Positions 7,028-15,502 of a stretch of DNA of 30,661 nucleotides are shown here, piece after piece (position 1 is the stretch's first letter; each line of letters begins with the position of its first letter). A program made the position numbers and the translations under genes. The DNA comes from a virus: IMG/VR virus record IMGVR_UViG_3300024520_000343, positions 1 to 30,661 of that record. The stretch is one strand, 5' to 3'. The notes under the pieces were generated by a model. The model ran no database searches. It saw only the letters and a list, made by a program, of their open reading frames with translations, and was not told the origin of the DNA.

Positions 7028-7957
7028 TTAGGCAACAGCGTTTTTAATAAGATAAGCAGCTTTTACATTACTAAGGAATAGATCATAAGCATCCTCAACC
7101 AAAACCGCTGTGGATTCTGGTGGGTTGTTTACAGCATATTTATAAACTTTTCTTGGAGCAGATTGTTGAATTCTGTAACCAAGAGAAACTTGATAAGGAG
7201 CTGCACGATCAGGGATAACTGCAAAAATTGCATTTTTACCGAACGCTGGAGCTAAAGAGCTAGTTTGTCCTTCAGTCGCAGATTCGTACATAACTTCTGA
7301 AATGATTAGTTTATCAACTCCAAAAGCAACGGCCAACTCATCATGACTCAAGCCTCCGCCTCTATTATATTTATATCCTAGAGCGTCAAGAATTTTACCA
7401 GAGAATCTGATTTGATTCCAAACTTGCCAAGACATGATTAGAGCATTCGGTGGTCGACCACATCCATCTTGTATAGTCGTTCTTGCTGTTGAAGCATCGC
7501 CTAGTGGATCAGAGTTAGTATAATCCGACCATTGGGCCGTACCTGACAATGTGGTATTCTGTGTAAGAGTTCCTGTATTTCCGAGAGCATCTCCCAATGT
7601 TTTTTCTTTCTCGATCATTAGCTGCGTAGTAAGTCCAATCACTTCGTCACGCATTGCATCGTACGGTGAATCTAAATTTATTTTATCATCGTTTGTGACT
7701 AACCCTTCCAGACCATGTCCTTCAACAGTATAAGTATCTTGGCTTCGAGTAATGGCTTCAACTCTTCTGTACTCGCCTCGACCACCAGTATAATTCTGTT
7801 CAATTCTTAGATGATTAGTACCGTACTTAGCGAGCTTTCCAGATTTTTGGGCGACTCTTACTTCGGGAAGAATTTTTTCACAGGCATATCCTTCGGGGAT
7901 ATATGCAGAAGACGCTTGGGTTAAAAGCTTATCTACAATTGCTTTCATTTGTGACAT
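7028..7957 (-). CDS. Major capsid protein
   Basis: This 309-residue protein follows the decoration protein and protease/scaffold genes. The pattern KILPEVRVAQKSGKLAKYG, then NYTGGRGEYRRVEAITRSQD followed by TYTVEGHGLEG, is one I associate with a widespread capsid group. Other landmarks are the helix DAMRDEVIGLTTQLMIEKEK and late strands with RAAPYQVSLGYRIQQSAP. Size, operon position, an AAGGAG ribosome site and the terminator right after it all agree with a high-copy shell protein, most likely of the HK97 fold. Confidence 0.85.
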   Translation of the reverse strand: MSQMKAIVDKLLTQASSAYIPEGYACEKILPEVRVAQKSGKLAKYGTNHLRIEQNYTGGRGEYRRVEAITRSQDTYTVEGHGLEGLVTNDDKINLDSPYDAMRDEVIGLTTQLMIEKEKTLGDALGNTGTLTQNTTLSGTAQWSDYTNSDPLGDASTARTTIQDGCGRPPNALIMSWQVWNQIRFSGKILDALGYKYNRGGGLSHDELAVAFGVDKLIISEVMYESATEGQTSSLAPAFGKNAIFAVIPDRAAPYQVSLGYRIQQSAPRKVYKYAVNNPPESTAVLVEDAYDLFLSNVKAAYLIKNAVA

Positions 7958-8003
7958 TTTTTTTACTCCTTATTAAAAATTAAAATTTTAAAATCAATTG
8001 TTA

Positions 8004-8390
8004 TTAAGCATCAGTCGCATGTGCTTGGAAACCATGAACTCTAACGCCAATGACGTCACCGTCGGCAGCACCGGCTTCTATGCAAATAGCTCCCGACCAT
8101 TCTGCTGCCGCATCGACCACCTCTCCTTTGCCTGTTGATGTTGATGTTAAAATTTTTCCTTGGGCACACGCCTCTGCTACTTCTAATTTAGCGCCTCCAC
8201 CTGAAAGAGCGACTTCGACAAGCTCGCCACTACTAACCGAGGCATCATTTTGACTAATCCCAATGGCTCTTCCATTCGCTCCTGATTCTGAAACTTCTCC
8301 AGCACCGCTTAGAGTAACGAAACGATATTTTCTGATCGTTCCACCGGCCTTAAAGGTTGTAATGTTAACTGGTTCTGTTGATGCAGCCAT
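8004..8390 (-). CDS. DUF2190-like capsid decoration protein
   Basis: This 128-residue, Gly/Ala/Ser-rich beta protein lies between the scaffold/protease and major capsid genes. The layout is that of DUF2190 proteins: an N-terminal AGGTIRKYRFVTLSGAGEV, an ISQNDASVSSGELVEVALSG strand pair and a C-terminal GDVIGVRVHGF. These proteins trimerise on the outside of the head and stabilise it. The ribosome site is AAGGAG. Family assignment is by pattern; a decoration role is known for several members of this position and size. Confidence 0.7.
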   Translation of the reverse strand: MAASTEPVNITTFKAGGTIRKYRFVTLSGAGEVSESGANGRAIGISQNDASVSSGELVEVALSGGGAKLEVAEACAQGKILTSTSTGKGEVVDAAAEWSGAICIEAGAADGDVIGVRVHGFQAHATDA

Positions 8391-8418
8391 AATGTTTTCT
8401 CCTTTTTATGAAATTAAA

Positions 8419-8958
8419 TTAAGCAATTGAATTATAATGTTTCATCAATTCTTTATTTTCTTTTAGTTCAATACCGATAGCAATATCTAAATTAATATTC
8501 TCTTTCTTAGCTCTTTTTTCAGCAAGCTCTATAACTTTTTCTTCAAAATCTTCTTTCCCGATAGGAGCCGCTGGCTTTGCCGAGCTTCCAGATTCACTTA
8601 ATTTAATTTCATGTTGTAGAGATAGGAATTTATCCATGTCTCCATCAATAAAAGGATTCCTTTGTGCTTCAACAACAAGCCCCTCTGATAGTTTTTGATC
8701 GAAGGCTTTATTTTTTTCAGCCAATACTTTTTCTTTTTCCATCTCTGCCAACCTCTCTTCTTTTTCACTCTGACTCTCTTCTAATTTACCTCGAAGGGCG
8801 ATTAATTCCTCGTCCTTTTTAAGTAACTCATCTTTGAGGGCCTGAATTTGTGCATTTTTATCATTTTCTTCTTCTTCATCCATTTCTTGAAGCTCAACTT
8901 CTTTCTTTTCAACTTCTTTTTTCTCTTCAATTTTTTCTTCAATTTTCTCTTCGGTCAT
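8419..8958 (-). CDS. Scaffold protein from a nested in-frame start
   Basis: Inside the protease gene an in-frame ATG (8956-8958) is preceded by GAGGT at an ideal seven-base distance. Translation from it would give 179 residues: an acidic coiled coil (MTEEKIEEKIEEKKEVEKKE), a long charged helix (QALKDELLKKDEELIALRGK) and a C-terminal helical domain. This is the arrangement known for lambda C/Nu3 and for Mu gpI with its shorter scaffold. The start is inferred from the ribosome site and domain boundary. Confidence 0.55.
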   Translation of the reverse strand: MTEEKIEEKIEEKKEVEKKEVELQEMDEEEENDKNAQIQALKDELLKKDEELIALRGKLEESQSEKEERLAEMEKEKVLAEKNKAFDQKLSEGLVVEAQRNPFIDGDMDKFLSLQHEIKLSESGSSAKPAAPIGKEDFEEKVIELAEKRAKKENINLDIAIGIELKENKELMKHYNSIA

Positions 8959-9708
8959 TTTAGTTACCTCACTTAATTGGTTTATATCTTTTTCACTTAA
9001 AATAATTGGCATCATCTCTTTTACAACAGGTCTATTGGTTAAACCTGCACCGAAAAGAGTAGGGCCGTGATTGTCTCTTTTTTCGTTGTCTTTATAATCA
9101 AAAGAAAAATCAGCGCTAATATATTTAAAGGATTTATTTTCTAAACTCTTTTTCCCTATAGGCGTCCAATCAACCTCTGCCCACAATTGATCCCCACTAT
9201 CAGATAGAATTAATTTCTTAATCCATCCAGCAGCTTCGCCTTCGGAATTATGGGAAAAATCTATCATTAAGTCTATACCTCTGACCTTTTCCGAAAAGTT
9301 TCTGATCATACTTTCTAAATCTGAATTGGAAACCTCAATTTCGCTTCCATTATGTAGAAAGTTCCCCGATCTTAATAATTGGATTTTATTAGGAATTTTG
9401 TCCTCACTCAAGAGAACAGGTATAAATCTAAATTCACTCATTTTGCCTTCCTTTAATTTTCCGTAGATTATTGTAACACCTTGCATATTAATTTTAAAAG
9501 ACCTAAAAGAGCCTTTTATAAAATCGCCAGGATTTCTTTGTCTAAATCTAAATGAGGTATCAGTTTCATCGACTAAATTATTTGGGATAGGTGCTTGGGC
9601 ACCGTGTTCAATCGCTTTTTTCTTAGCTTTTTCAATTGTTAAACCTGGAGCCTTATCAACAACAATTGACTGGATGTTGCCAGGTCTCGGTTTTGTAATA
9701 GTCGGCAT
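8419..9708 (-). CDS. Head protease/scaffold (Mu gpI-like) with N-terminal extension
   Basis: This ORF encodes 429 residues from the ATG at 9706-9708, placed eight bases after AAGGG; an ATG two codons earlier is too close to that site. Residues about 1-90 are a separate domain ending FRFRQRNPGDFIKGSFRSF then GVTIIYGKLK. From about residue 90 (MSEFRFIPVLLSE) it matches Mu gpI-type proteases: DLMIDFSHNSEGEAAGWIKK (candidate catalytic His and Ser region), then FGAGLTNRPVVKEM. After about residue 250 it becomes a very acidic coiled coil (EEKIEEKKEVEKKEVELQEM), the expected scaffold. A strong ribosome site AAGGAAGG precedes the internal ATG at 9439-9441, so a 340-residue protease form may also be made. 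Confidence 0.75.
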   Translation of the reverse strand: MPTITKPRPGNIQSIVVDKAPGLTIEKAKKKAIEHGAQAPIPNNLVDETDTSFRFRQRNPGDFIKGSFRSFKINMQGVTIIYGKLKEGKMSEFRFIPVLLSEDKIPNKIQLLRSGNFLHNGSEIEVSNSDLESMIRNFSEKVRGIDLMIDFSHNSEGEAAGWIKKLILSDSGDQLWAEVDWTPIGKKSLENKSFKYISADFSFDYKDNEKRDNHGPTLFGAGLTNRPVVKEMMPIILSEKDINQLSEVTKMTEEKIEEKIEEKKEVEKKEVELQEMDEEEENDKNAQIQALKDELLKKDEELIALRGKLEESQSEKEERLAEMEKEKVLAEKNKAFDQKLSEGLVVEAQRNPFIDGDMDKFLSLQHEIKLSESGSSAKPAAPIGKEDFEEKVIELAEKRAKKENINLDIAIGIELKENKELMKHYNSIA

Positions 9709-10630
9709 CCTCATTTCCCTTAGTAAGAAGGTCTACTTTCTCAGAAAATTGTAAATATTTCTCGTTGTCCTTATCAATTTTTAATTTTTTTATTTTTCGT
9801 CCCTTAAGACCATCTATTAAAATAGGTAAAATCAAAGAGCGACAATTAAAATGCAAAGGCGGAGTGAATTTAAATCTATTCGGATCATCTTTTGCAAATA
9901 TCGTCCCATTAAGTTCTTCACATAATGGTGTACGGTTAACTATATAATTATTAACAAACTCAAATGCTTCGATTTGCTTATCAACTTCTGGATCATCAAA
10001 AAAAGCATTCCTGGACTCACTGATTGCCTGATGAGCCGTCAAAGGCGCACCAGCACGAACAGATGGCCCTTCAATAAAATCCATGGCCGTATCTTTTAAT
10101 TCAGACCTTACCTTATCTAAATCTTTTGTCTGAGCAATTGAAGTTGAAAATTGAAAATAAATAGCTTTCTCTAAATCGGAGAGTTGAGTTTTTACCAATA
10201 ATTCCTGTTGGAATTTAATTCTTTTTTTAACTTTAGAAGGAAGCCTCTTCCACATCGTTTCAATTCTTTTATTTTTAACTGATTTACCTTTTAATTTTTT
10301 GGCTTTGCTACTTTCGATAAACTTAATAGACTCAAAATCTATCTCGGCCAACTTAAAAGTGGCTTTTGGAACTTCCTTTTTAGTATGCCTCAAAGTTTCA
10401 TAAGCAATGACTGTTAATGTATCTAATAATTCTTTTTTATAAAAGTTGGTGCCAGACGCAGTAAGTCCTTTTACTGCGTCTAGCTGATTGGAGGATGATA
10501 GACCTTTCTCCTTGGCCATTAACTTATTTATAAGAGAATCAGCCATGTAAGCCAAATTACTTTGCATTACATCCAAGACTCCGCTTTCAGAATCTTTTAA
10601 TAATCTGTCTAACTCCCTTCTAATAGCCAT
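9656..10630 (-). CDS. Minor head protein, Mu gpF / SPP1 gp7-like
   Basis: This 324-residue protein follows the portal gene. Its C-terminal third carries the minor head protein signature FVNNYIVNRTPLCEELNGTI with the later PPLHFNCRSLILPI. Together these give the Cys/His pattern of the phage Mu protein F-like family, which associates with the portal and is ejected or helps assembly. The N-terminal two thirds are helical and basic. It shares one base with the portal stop and its last 53 bases overlap the next gene in another frame. Confidence 0.8.
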   Translation of the reverse strand: MAIRRELDRLLKDSESGVLDVMQSNLAYMADSLINKLMAKEKGLSSSNQLDAVKGLTASGTNFYKKELLDTLTVIAYETLRHTKKEVPKATFKLAEIDFESIKFIESSKAKKLKGKSVKNKRIETMWKRLPSKVKKRIKFQQELLVKTQLSDLEKAIYFQFSTSIAQTKDLDKVRSELKDTAMDFIEGPSVRAGAPLTAHQAISESRNAFFDDPEVDKQIEAFEFVNNYIVNRTPLCEELNGTIFAKDDPNRFKFTPPLHFNCRSLILPILIDGLKGRKIKKLKIDKDNEKYLQFSEKVDLLTKGNEDADYYKTETWQHPVNCC

Positions 10631-12012
10631 TAATCCCTCCGCCTTGCTGATTTTAAAATATTAATTTTTTCAGCTAGGCTCATTTCAGACAAACCCATTG
10701 CTGGTTGAGGGGCAGCTTTTAATCTCTGCCCCTCGTCGCTCATTTCAGTTATTCCAAGTCTTTTTCTCAAATGCTTTTCTAAGTTATCGTCTGGCGTTAA
10801 TATCTGCGCAGTTGTTAAAGTGCTTAATATGTCGGCCAGTTCTTTTCCTGCCTTATCTGATATTCCAGAAAAATGAAGCTTCGGATATTTATCCCTTGGC
10901 CCAAAATTCATTTTAATAAGCTCTGGAATTAAATCCTTATTTATTTGTTCTGCAATCTCCTTGGCCATAAATTCAAGACCAGTAAGAAAGAAATCTGATA
11001 AATCATTAGATAAAGCATAAGCTCCTGTTCCACTCATACCTAACTCTAAAAAATTGGCCAGGAAAGCCTTCACCATCCTCTTGTCTTCATTTTCGATTGA
11101 GACTTCAACCTTAGAGGGGTCATAAGTATTTGTGTTTAAATCTATATCAAAGCCTTCAGGTTTTATTAAATAATTACTTTGATGAGTAGTATATTTTTCA
11201 AGAGCTGTTATTAATTTGGCATACTGAGTGGAAGCTTGCTTACCTTGTGGGATGGTCGCTATAGGTGTCGGGACTGCAAACTTTTCAATCCCAATAGCAT
11301 TAATTTTATTATAATTATTCTTACGCCACCAATTTCCATAACAAGGTCTAAGAGCGCTTATACCCTCATAATTAGAGCCTTCCCTATTTAAAGTAAAAAG
11401 GAGTAAATATTTAGCAGGGATAGTGGCGTCACGAGATAAATCACCATAGGCCAACTGAAGAACGCTATCTAACTCTCCAGTCTCTTCATTTAAATTCCAT
11501 CGATCGATTGTTTTAGGTGATCTCCAAGAAATATCTCTTACGCCAGTATAAGAATTAAGAATAATTTCTCCGTCTTCCCCTCTGACAGGTTCATTTATAA
11601 AATTTTTATGGGTTACCTCAAACATTGAATAACCAAACTCAATCATAGTTAAGGCTTCACTTAAAAACCGTGGGAAAGGGGTCGCCATTGATTCAAATAA
11701 TATTTTTTCTATTAATATGGCATCATTTTTATAAAAAGAGTCATCGCCTGCAGGATGAATTTCAGCGCTCGATGATTTTATAGGATTTTTAACTGCACTA
11801 AGACACATTTTAACCTGTGGATCAGACCTTCTCATTTTATCAAAAACGTCTGCTCTCTCATTATTTCTTAAAGCATCTAAATAATCCTCTTCAAAATATC
11901 CACCGAAGATTTCGGTTCCCGTAGACCCAATGGGGTTGTGGTGAAATGCAGGCAATGTTTTTTCTTCTTTTTTTTCTTCTTTTTTATTAAATATTCTATC
12001 TATCCAACTCAT
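10630..12012 (-). CDS. Portal protein, DUF935 (Mu gp29-like)
   Basis: This 460-residue protein forms the dodecameric portal at the head vertex. Family features: RRSDPQVKMCLSAVKNPI (the usual D-x-x-V-x-x-x-L-x-x-R/K motif), FLSEALTMIEFGYSMFEV, a WRSPKTIDRWNLNEETGEL segment, LLLFTLNREGSNYEGISALR and a late FLANFLELGMSGTGAYAL. I start at the ATG 12010-12012 (MSWIDRIFNKK) because GGTG lies five bases before it and it sits just after the large terminase stop. An ATG five codons earlier (12027) has no visible ribosome site. Confidence 0.85.
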   Translation of the reverse strand: MSWIDRIFNKKEEKKEEKTLPAFHHNPIGSTGTEIFGGYFEEDYLDALRNNERADVFDKMRRSDPQVKMCLSAVKNPIKSSSAEIHPAGDDSFYKNDAILIEKILFESMATPFPRFLSEALTMIEFGYSMFEVTHKNFINEPVRGEDGEIILNSYTGVRDISWRSPKTIDRWNLNEETGELDSVLQLAYGDLSRDATIPAKYLLLFTLNREGSNYEGISALRPCYGNWWRKNNYNKINAIGIEKFAVPTPIATIPQGKQASTQYAKLITALEKYTTHQSNYLIKPEGFDIDLNTNTYDPSKVEVSIENEDKRMVKAFLANFLELGMSGTGAYALSNDLSDFFLTGLEFMAKEIAEQINKDLIPELIKMNFGPRDKYPKLHFSGISDKAGKELADILSTLTTAQILTPDDNLEKHLRKRLGITEMSDEGQRLKAAPQPAMGLSEMSLAEKINILKSARRRD

Positions 12013-12016
12013 ATTT

Positions 12017-13417
12017 TCACCACTCATTTAAATGATTTATATTAGTTATACTATTAGGAATTAAAGCGTCCGTAAAATCATCGATCCTTCTATTGCTGAG
12101 ATAATTAAAACCACCTGTAAATCCATCAACCATATCGTCATGCGAGCCTTCAGGAAAGTTCTCTGCTTCAATGTAAAACTCCTCTTTATTGCGACAAGAT
12201 TTTAATATTTTAATATTCCCTGCTTCAGCTTGAGCACTTGCCGCCTTCGCTGCTGTAATCTTATCGACACTTATTTTCTCACTCACAACAGGGAAACCAG
12301 CAAGCATCCTAATAAAGTTTTCAATCTCATTTTTACCTGCTCCACCAGGATCTTGGAAACCTTTAACTGTAATATCAAGACCATCCTGCTTCGCAGTGTT
12401 AAGAATTAATTTTTCAACTTTTAAAGCAGAATATCTTTCCCGAACGACATCTAAAATATAATAAATCCCATCAGCATCCACTCCAATTTTAACCCCAACT
12501 GTCCAATCAGGATCACCTCGGTCACCATCGGTATGCTCAGTGGCGGCTCTATCCCAGCACCGAACAACGCTGGTTAGTCTTGGCACAGCTTCGACTTCTT
12601 CAAAATATTCTTTTTTAAAATAAATACCAGCGACCTCCTCAACATTCCAGTTTCCATCAAGTAACTGCATCCTTTCGACTTTTGATAAGGCTTGAAGATT
12701 TGCTTCATAAGTCGGGTCGCTCTGAACAAGGATTTTATTGTCCTCTAAACTTGCAGGAATAAATGTAAAACTTTTAGGTATCCCACCAGGGTATTTCTCT
12801 TTTAATAATTCAGCTGATGAATCCCAGACCAATTTATCATCCCACCTAATAAAATACCTTTTAACTCCCGACCTTTCAGGTATAGGAAACCCATTTTCGT
12901 CCAGAAACCATTCTACAAGTTTTCTTACCCAAGATTTAGCACTTGGATTTGTCGTAGCCCTTATATAAGGACGAATAGTTGAAACCGAACGATTTCTTGA
13001 AAGCATGTACCAAAATTGTTTTTCTGTGAAATGAGTAAGCTCGTCGAAGTAAATGATCGGGATTTGCGCCCCTTGCCAATCAAGGACGTTCTTATTGTAC
13101 TCTAAATGACTAAATTTTAATTTACATCCTGATGGGAAAGACCAAATCAAACTTGATTCTTTCGGTTCGGCTCCTAAATAACCATAAATTTTCTTAGAAG
13201 TATCCCAAAGACCACCTTCATTCCTAACTTGATTACTAGTCCTTCTAAAACAAACGGCACCAGCGTCTCGATTATTGTAATGCCTTAAAAAATCCAAAAG
13301 TAAGGCGAAGGTCTTCCCTCCCCCTGCTGCCCCACCATAAATACAAATATCAGCATCGCTTTTTAAAAAAGATTCTTGCGGCCCTGGCTGAGCTCCAATA
13401 ATTATACTATTAGTCAT
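12017..13417 (-). CDS. terL: Terminase large subunit
   Basis: This 466-residue DNA-packaging motor is an ATPase plus nuclease. Walker A GGAAGGGKT is at residues 28-36, Walker B and the catalytic acid are in IPIIYFDELTHF, and a coupling motif is likely at IRATTNPS. The RNase H-like nuclease has its acidic residues in VVRCWDRAATEH, FQDPGGAGKNE and SHDDMVDGF. Length is normal for the family. The gene overlaps the preceding small gene by 8 bases. AAGGGAG lies upstream of the ATG. Confidence 0.95.
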   Translation of the reverse strand: MTNSIIIGAQPGPQESFLKSDADICIYGGAAGGGKTFALLLDFLRHYNNRDAGAVCFRRTSNQVRNEGGLWDTSKKIYGYLGAEPKESSLIWSFPSGCKLKFSHLEYNKNVLDWQGAQIPIIYFDELTHFTEKQFWYMLSRNRSVSTIRPYIRATTNPSAKSWVRKLVEWFLDENGFPIPERSGVKRYFIRWDDKLVWDSSAELLKEKYPGGIPKSFTFIPASLEDNKILVQSDPTYEANLQALSKVERMQLLDGNWNVEEVAGIYFKKEYFEEVEAVPRLTSVVRCWDRAATEHTDGDRGDPDWTVGVKIGVDADGIYYILDVVRERYSALKVEKLILNTAKQDGLDITVKGFQDPGGAGKNEIENFIRMLAGFPVVSEKISVDKITAAKAASAQAEAGNIKILKSCRNKEEFYIEAENFPEGSHDDMVDGFTGGFNYLSNRRIDDFTDALIPNSITNINHLNEW

Positions 13418-13712
13418 TTAAATCAAGCTCCCTTTCAATCACCCTTTTCCGAAAACTTAAAACGTTTCCAATATCATCATCAACCTCATAAAGTTGGAAA
13501 TATTTTTCAAAGGTCTTCTGTTCAACGATCCAATACCCTGTTGTCGGCCCCTGCATAATATAATCGCCACCCTTTCCCGACACGAAAGGTTTACCTTCTT
13601 TATAAATATGAAAATCATCATGGATTTGAATTGCTTTAGTAAAATTGGCGCTTTTCTTAGTATAATACTCAAATGGTTTTTTATCTATGTCCTCATCAAA
13701 TATGATCCTCAT
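13410..13712 (-). CDS. Small PGDYG-like protein between methyltransferase and terminase
   Basis: This 100-residue protein has a C-terminal segment GKGGDYIMQGPTTGYWIVEQ then KTFEKYFQLYE. It resembles the short phage/bacterial PGDYG-type domain (a GDY turn followed by a strand, then an FExxY helix), usually of unknown function. The N-terminal 40 residues are not recognised. It overlaps its upstream neighbour by 17 bases and its downstream neighbour by 8, so it is tightly embedded in the packaging cluster. Confidence 0.55.
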   Translation of the reverse strand: MRIIFDEDIDKKPFEYYTKKSANFTKAIQIHDDFHIYKEGKPFVSGKGGDYIMQGPTTGYWIVEQKTFEKYFQLYEVDDDIGNVLSFRKRVIERELDLND

Positions 13713-14499
13713 GTTTTTTCATCCTTGATTTAAATTTAACCAATCTTTTCTTAGAAAGTTCATAAAAATGGTCTCCCATTTCGATGCCGATAAACCTTCT
13801 TTTGGTATTTAAAGCAGCAATTCCTGTGCTGCCACTTCCCATTGTAAAATCGAGAACTAAATCTCCCTTTAAAGAATAACTTTTAATTAGGAATTGAAGC
13901 AAGCCCGTTGGTTTTTGAGTTGGATGAACAGTTCTTGGTTCGCATGGATATCTTAAAACATTGTCTGGGAGGTTTTCAGCAGGCCTATAAAGCTTTCCAA
14001 TGCTAGACCCTGGGCCGGTGATACCCTGGCCATGTTTTCGGCTTTTTTTAACCTCTCCAACTTTCTTTATTTTCCCCAAAGTCATACCGATGGGATTATA
14101 GGTCATGCGATTGGGGCTCCCCACGTGGCACATCGAACCCGTACTAAAAACAGAAATTAATTCAACCGAGTTTAATGGTCGATTCTTTCCATGCATAAAA
14201 TGAGTTTTCTTATTTTTATGCCAATACCAATCATATTTATAATTATCAAAATTTGAGGCCCTTAATTTCGTACTAAAAGGTTCACACCCAAATAAACAAA
14301 TTGCGCCTTGAGGTTTTATAATTCGTTGAAGTTGATTCCACATCTCTTTTAAAGGAATTATAGAATCCCAAGGGCAGTTTGTTGTTCCATAAGGAGGGTC
14401 ACATAAAATAAGGTCGATGCTTTTGTCAGGAATTTCCCGTTTCATAACTTTTAGACAATCGCCTTTAAATAAACTTAAATTTCCATCCTTATAGCTCAA
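13696..14499 (-). CDS. DNA methyltransferase, beta-class N6-adenine/N4-cytosine type
   Basis: This 267-residue protein has the catalytic motif IV DPPY at residues 34-37, a target-recognition region in the middle, then HPTQKP and the AdoMet-binding motif I in DFTMGSGSTGIAAL near residue 220. The order IV, recognition region, X, I is the beta class. It probably methylates the phage genome to evade host restriction or adjust packaging. No partner nuclease is visible, so it is an orphan enzyme; the target site cannot be read from the sequence. The start is a TTG codon six bases after GGGAG, a rare codon but a good ribosome site. Confidence 0.9.
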   Translation of the reverse strand: MSYKDGNLSLFKGDCLKVMKREIPDKSIDLILCDPPYGTTNCPWDSIIPLKEMWNQLQRIIKPQGAICLFGCEPFSTKLRASNFDNYKYDWYWHKNKKTHFMHGKNRPLNSVELISVFSTGSMCHVGSPNRMTYNPIGMTLGKIKKVGEVKKSRKHGQGITGPGSSIGKLYRPAENLPDNVLRYPCEPRTVHPTQKPTGLLQFLIKSYSLKGDLVLDFTMGSGSTGIAALNTKRRFIGIEMGDHFYELSKKRLVKFKSRMKKHEDHI

Positions 14500-14502
14500 A
14501 AA

Positions 14503-14901
14503 TTACTCCCTATTGTTTGTTGGTATATTTAAAACTAAATTGGCGACCTGATTTTCTAAGCCCTTATCCATTGGACGATCTGACCATCCACAAAGGTTTT
14601 TTAGACAAAAAATCAACATAGTATTATCGCCATTCATGGCTTTATCAATCGCCTTTTTAACTAATCTCATTTTTACAGGAGCCATCTTGCGCTCCCTATA
14701 TTCTTTAAAAGTGCAGTTATGCATTTCTTTTATTCTACGATCGATGGTGTCTTCAGAAACTCCCATTATATCTGAAGCGACATCCTTCTGAGGCATAAAC
14801 TGTAAAATAGCGTTGAACTTCTCCCAATCAAAATCTACTCGTGGCTTCCCACCCTTTTTTTTAGTAGTAACTTTTTTGGTTTTTTTATTTTTAGTAGTCA
14901 T
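14503..14901 (-). CDS. Terminase small subunit-like DNA-binding protein
   Basis: This 132-residue protein has a basic start (KNKKTKKVTTKKKGGKPR), a helix-turn-helix (MPQKDVASDIMGVSEDTIDRR) and the helical core KMRLVKKAIDKAMNGDNTML followed by IFCLKNLCGWSDR, a segment highly typical of phage small terminases. It recognises the packaging site and loads the large subunit. A methyltransferase and a small gene separate it from the large subunit gene, a loose but known arrangement. Confidence 0.75.
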   Translation of the reverse strand: MTTKNKKTKKVTTKKKGGKPRVDFDWEKFNAILQFMPQKDVASDIMGVSEDTIDRRIKEMHNCTFKEYRERKMAPVKMRLVKKAIDKAMNGDNTMLIFCLKNLCGWSDRPMDKGLENQVANLVLNIPTNNRE

Positions 14902-14968
14902 TATTGCCCACCCGAAACCCTTTTTTGGTTGTTCTATACCGCTATTCTACCTTTTGGATAGGGCTTCT

Positions 14969-15502
14969 TCAATTTTGCCATTCGAAATTACATCTTGGAC
15001 AAACTGAAGGTTCTTTGTTTTCATTTATAGTTTGTTCTTGATTATCACCGCCAGGAATATTGTCGAGAGCGCCCAATCCATCATCCTCAAACATTTTTAA
15101 ACTTTCGGTATCAAAATCAGGGATACCTAAAAATTTCAAATCAGGAATTTCTAGCTCTTTTATATTTTCTAACATCTTACCGTGATCGTGATCGGAGAGT
15201 TCAGCTAAATGATTATCACTCTCCAAAAAAAGATATTCCTGGGCTTCGTTTTCAAACTCCTGGTAATCAACAGGAAAAGAATCCAAGCCCAAAGTTTTGG
15301 CTGCCTCTAAACGGCCATGGCCTGCTACTATAAAACCAGATTTTTTTGAAACGATTATTGGATGACGAATTCCTTGGAATGAAATTATTTCTGCCAAAAG
15401 TTTTATTTGTCGTTCTGGATGTCGATTTGTATTTTTTGGATGTGGGCATAAATTGGCGAGGGGAACTTCCTTCATAAAAGAACATTTTATTTCTGCGCTC
15501 AT
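14969..15502 (-). CDS. ParB-like nuclease/CTPase-fold domain protein
   Basis: This 177-residue protein has an N-terminal ParB/Srx domain: VPLANLCPHPKNTNRHPERQ, IISFQGIRHPIIVSK and GHGRLEAAKTLGLDSFPVDY (GHGR at 61-64). The C-terminal tail CPRCNFEWQ has a single CxxC, possibly half of a zinc site. Such proteins are often found beside phage terminases and methyltransferases; roles as nuclease, regulator or packaging aid have been proposed, none proven here. It is the first gene of the leftward late chain, with ribosome site AAAGGA. Confidence 0.8.
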   Translation of the reverse strand: MSAEIKCSFMKEVPLANLCPHPKNTNRHPERQIKLLAEIISFQGIRHPIIVSKKSGFIVAGHGRLEAAKTLGLDSFPVDYQEFENEAQEYLFLESDNHLAELSDHDHGKMLENIKELEIPDLKFLGIPDFDTESLKMFEDDGLGALDNIPGGDNQEQTINENKEPSVCPRCNFEWQN

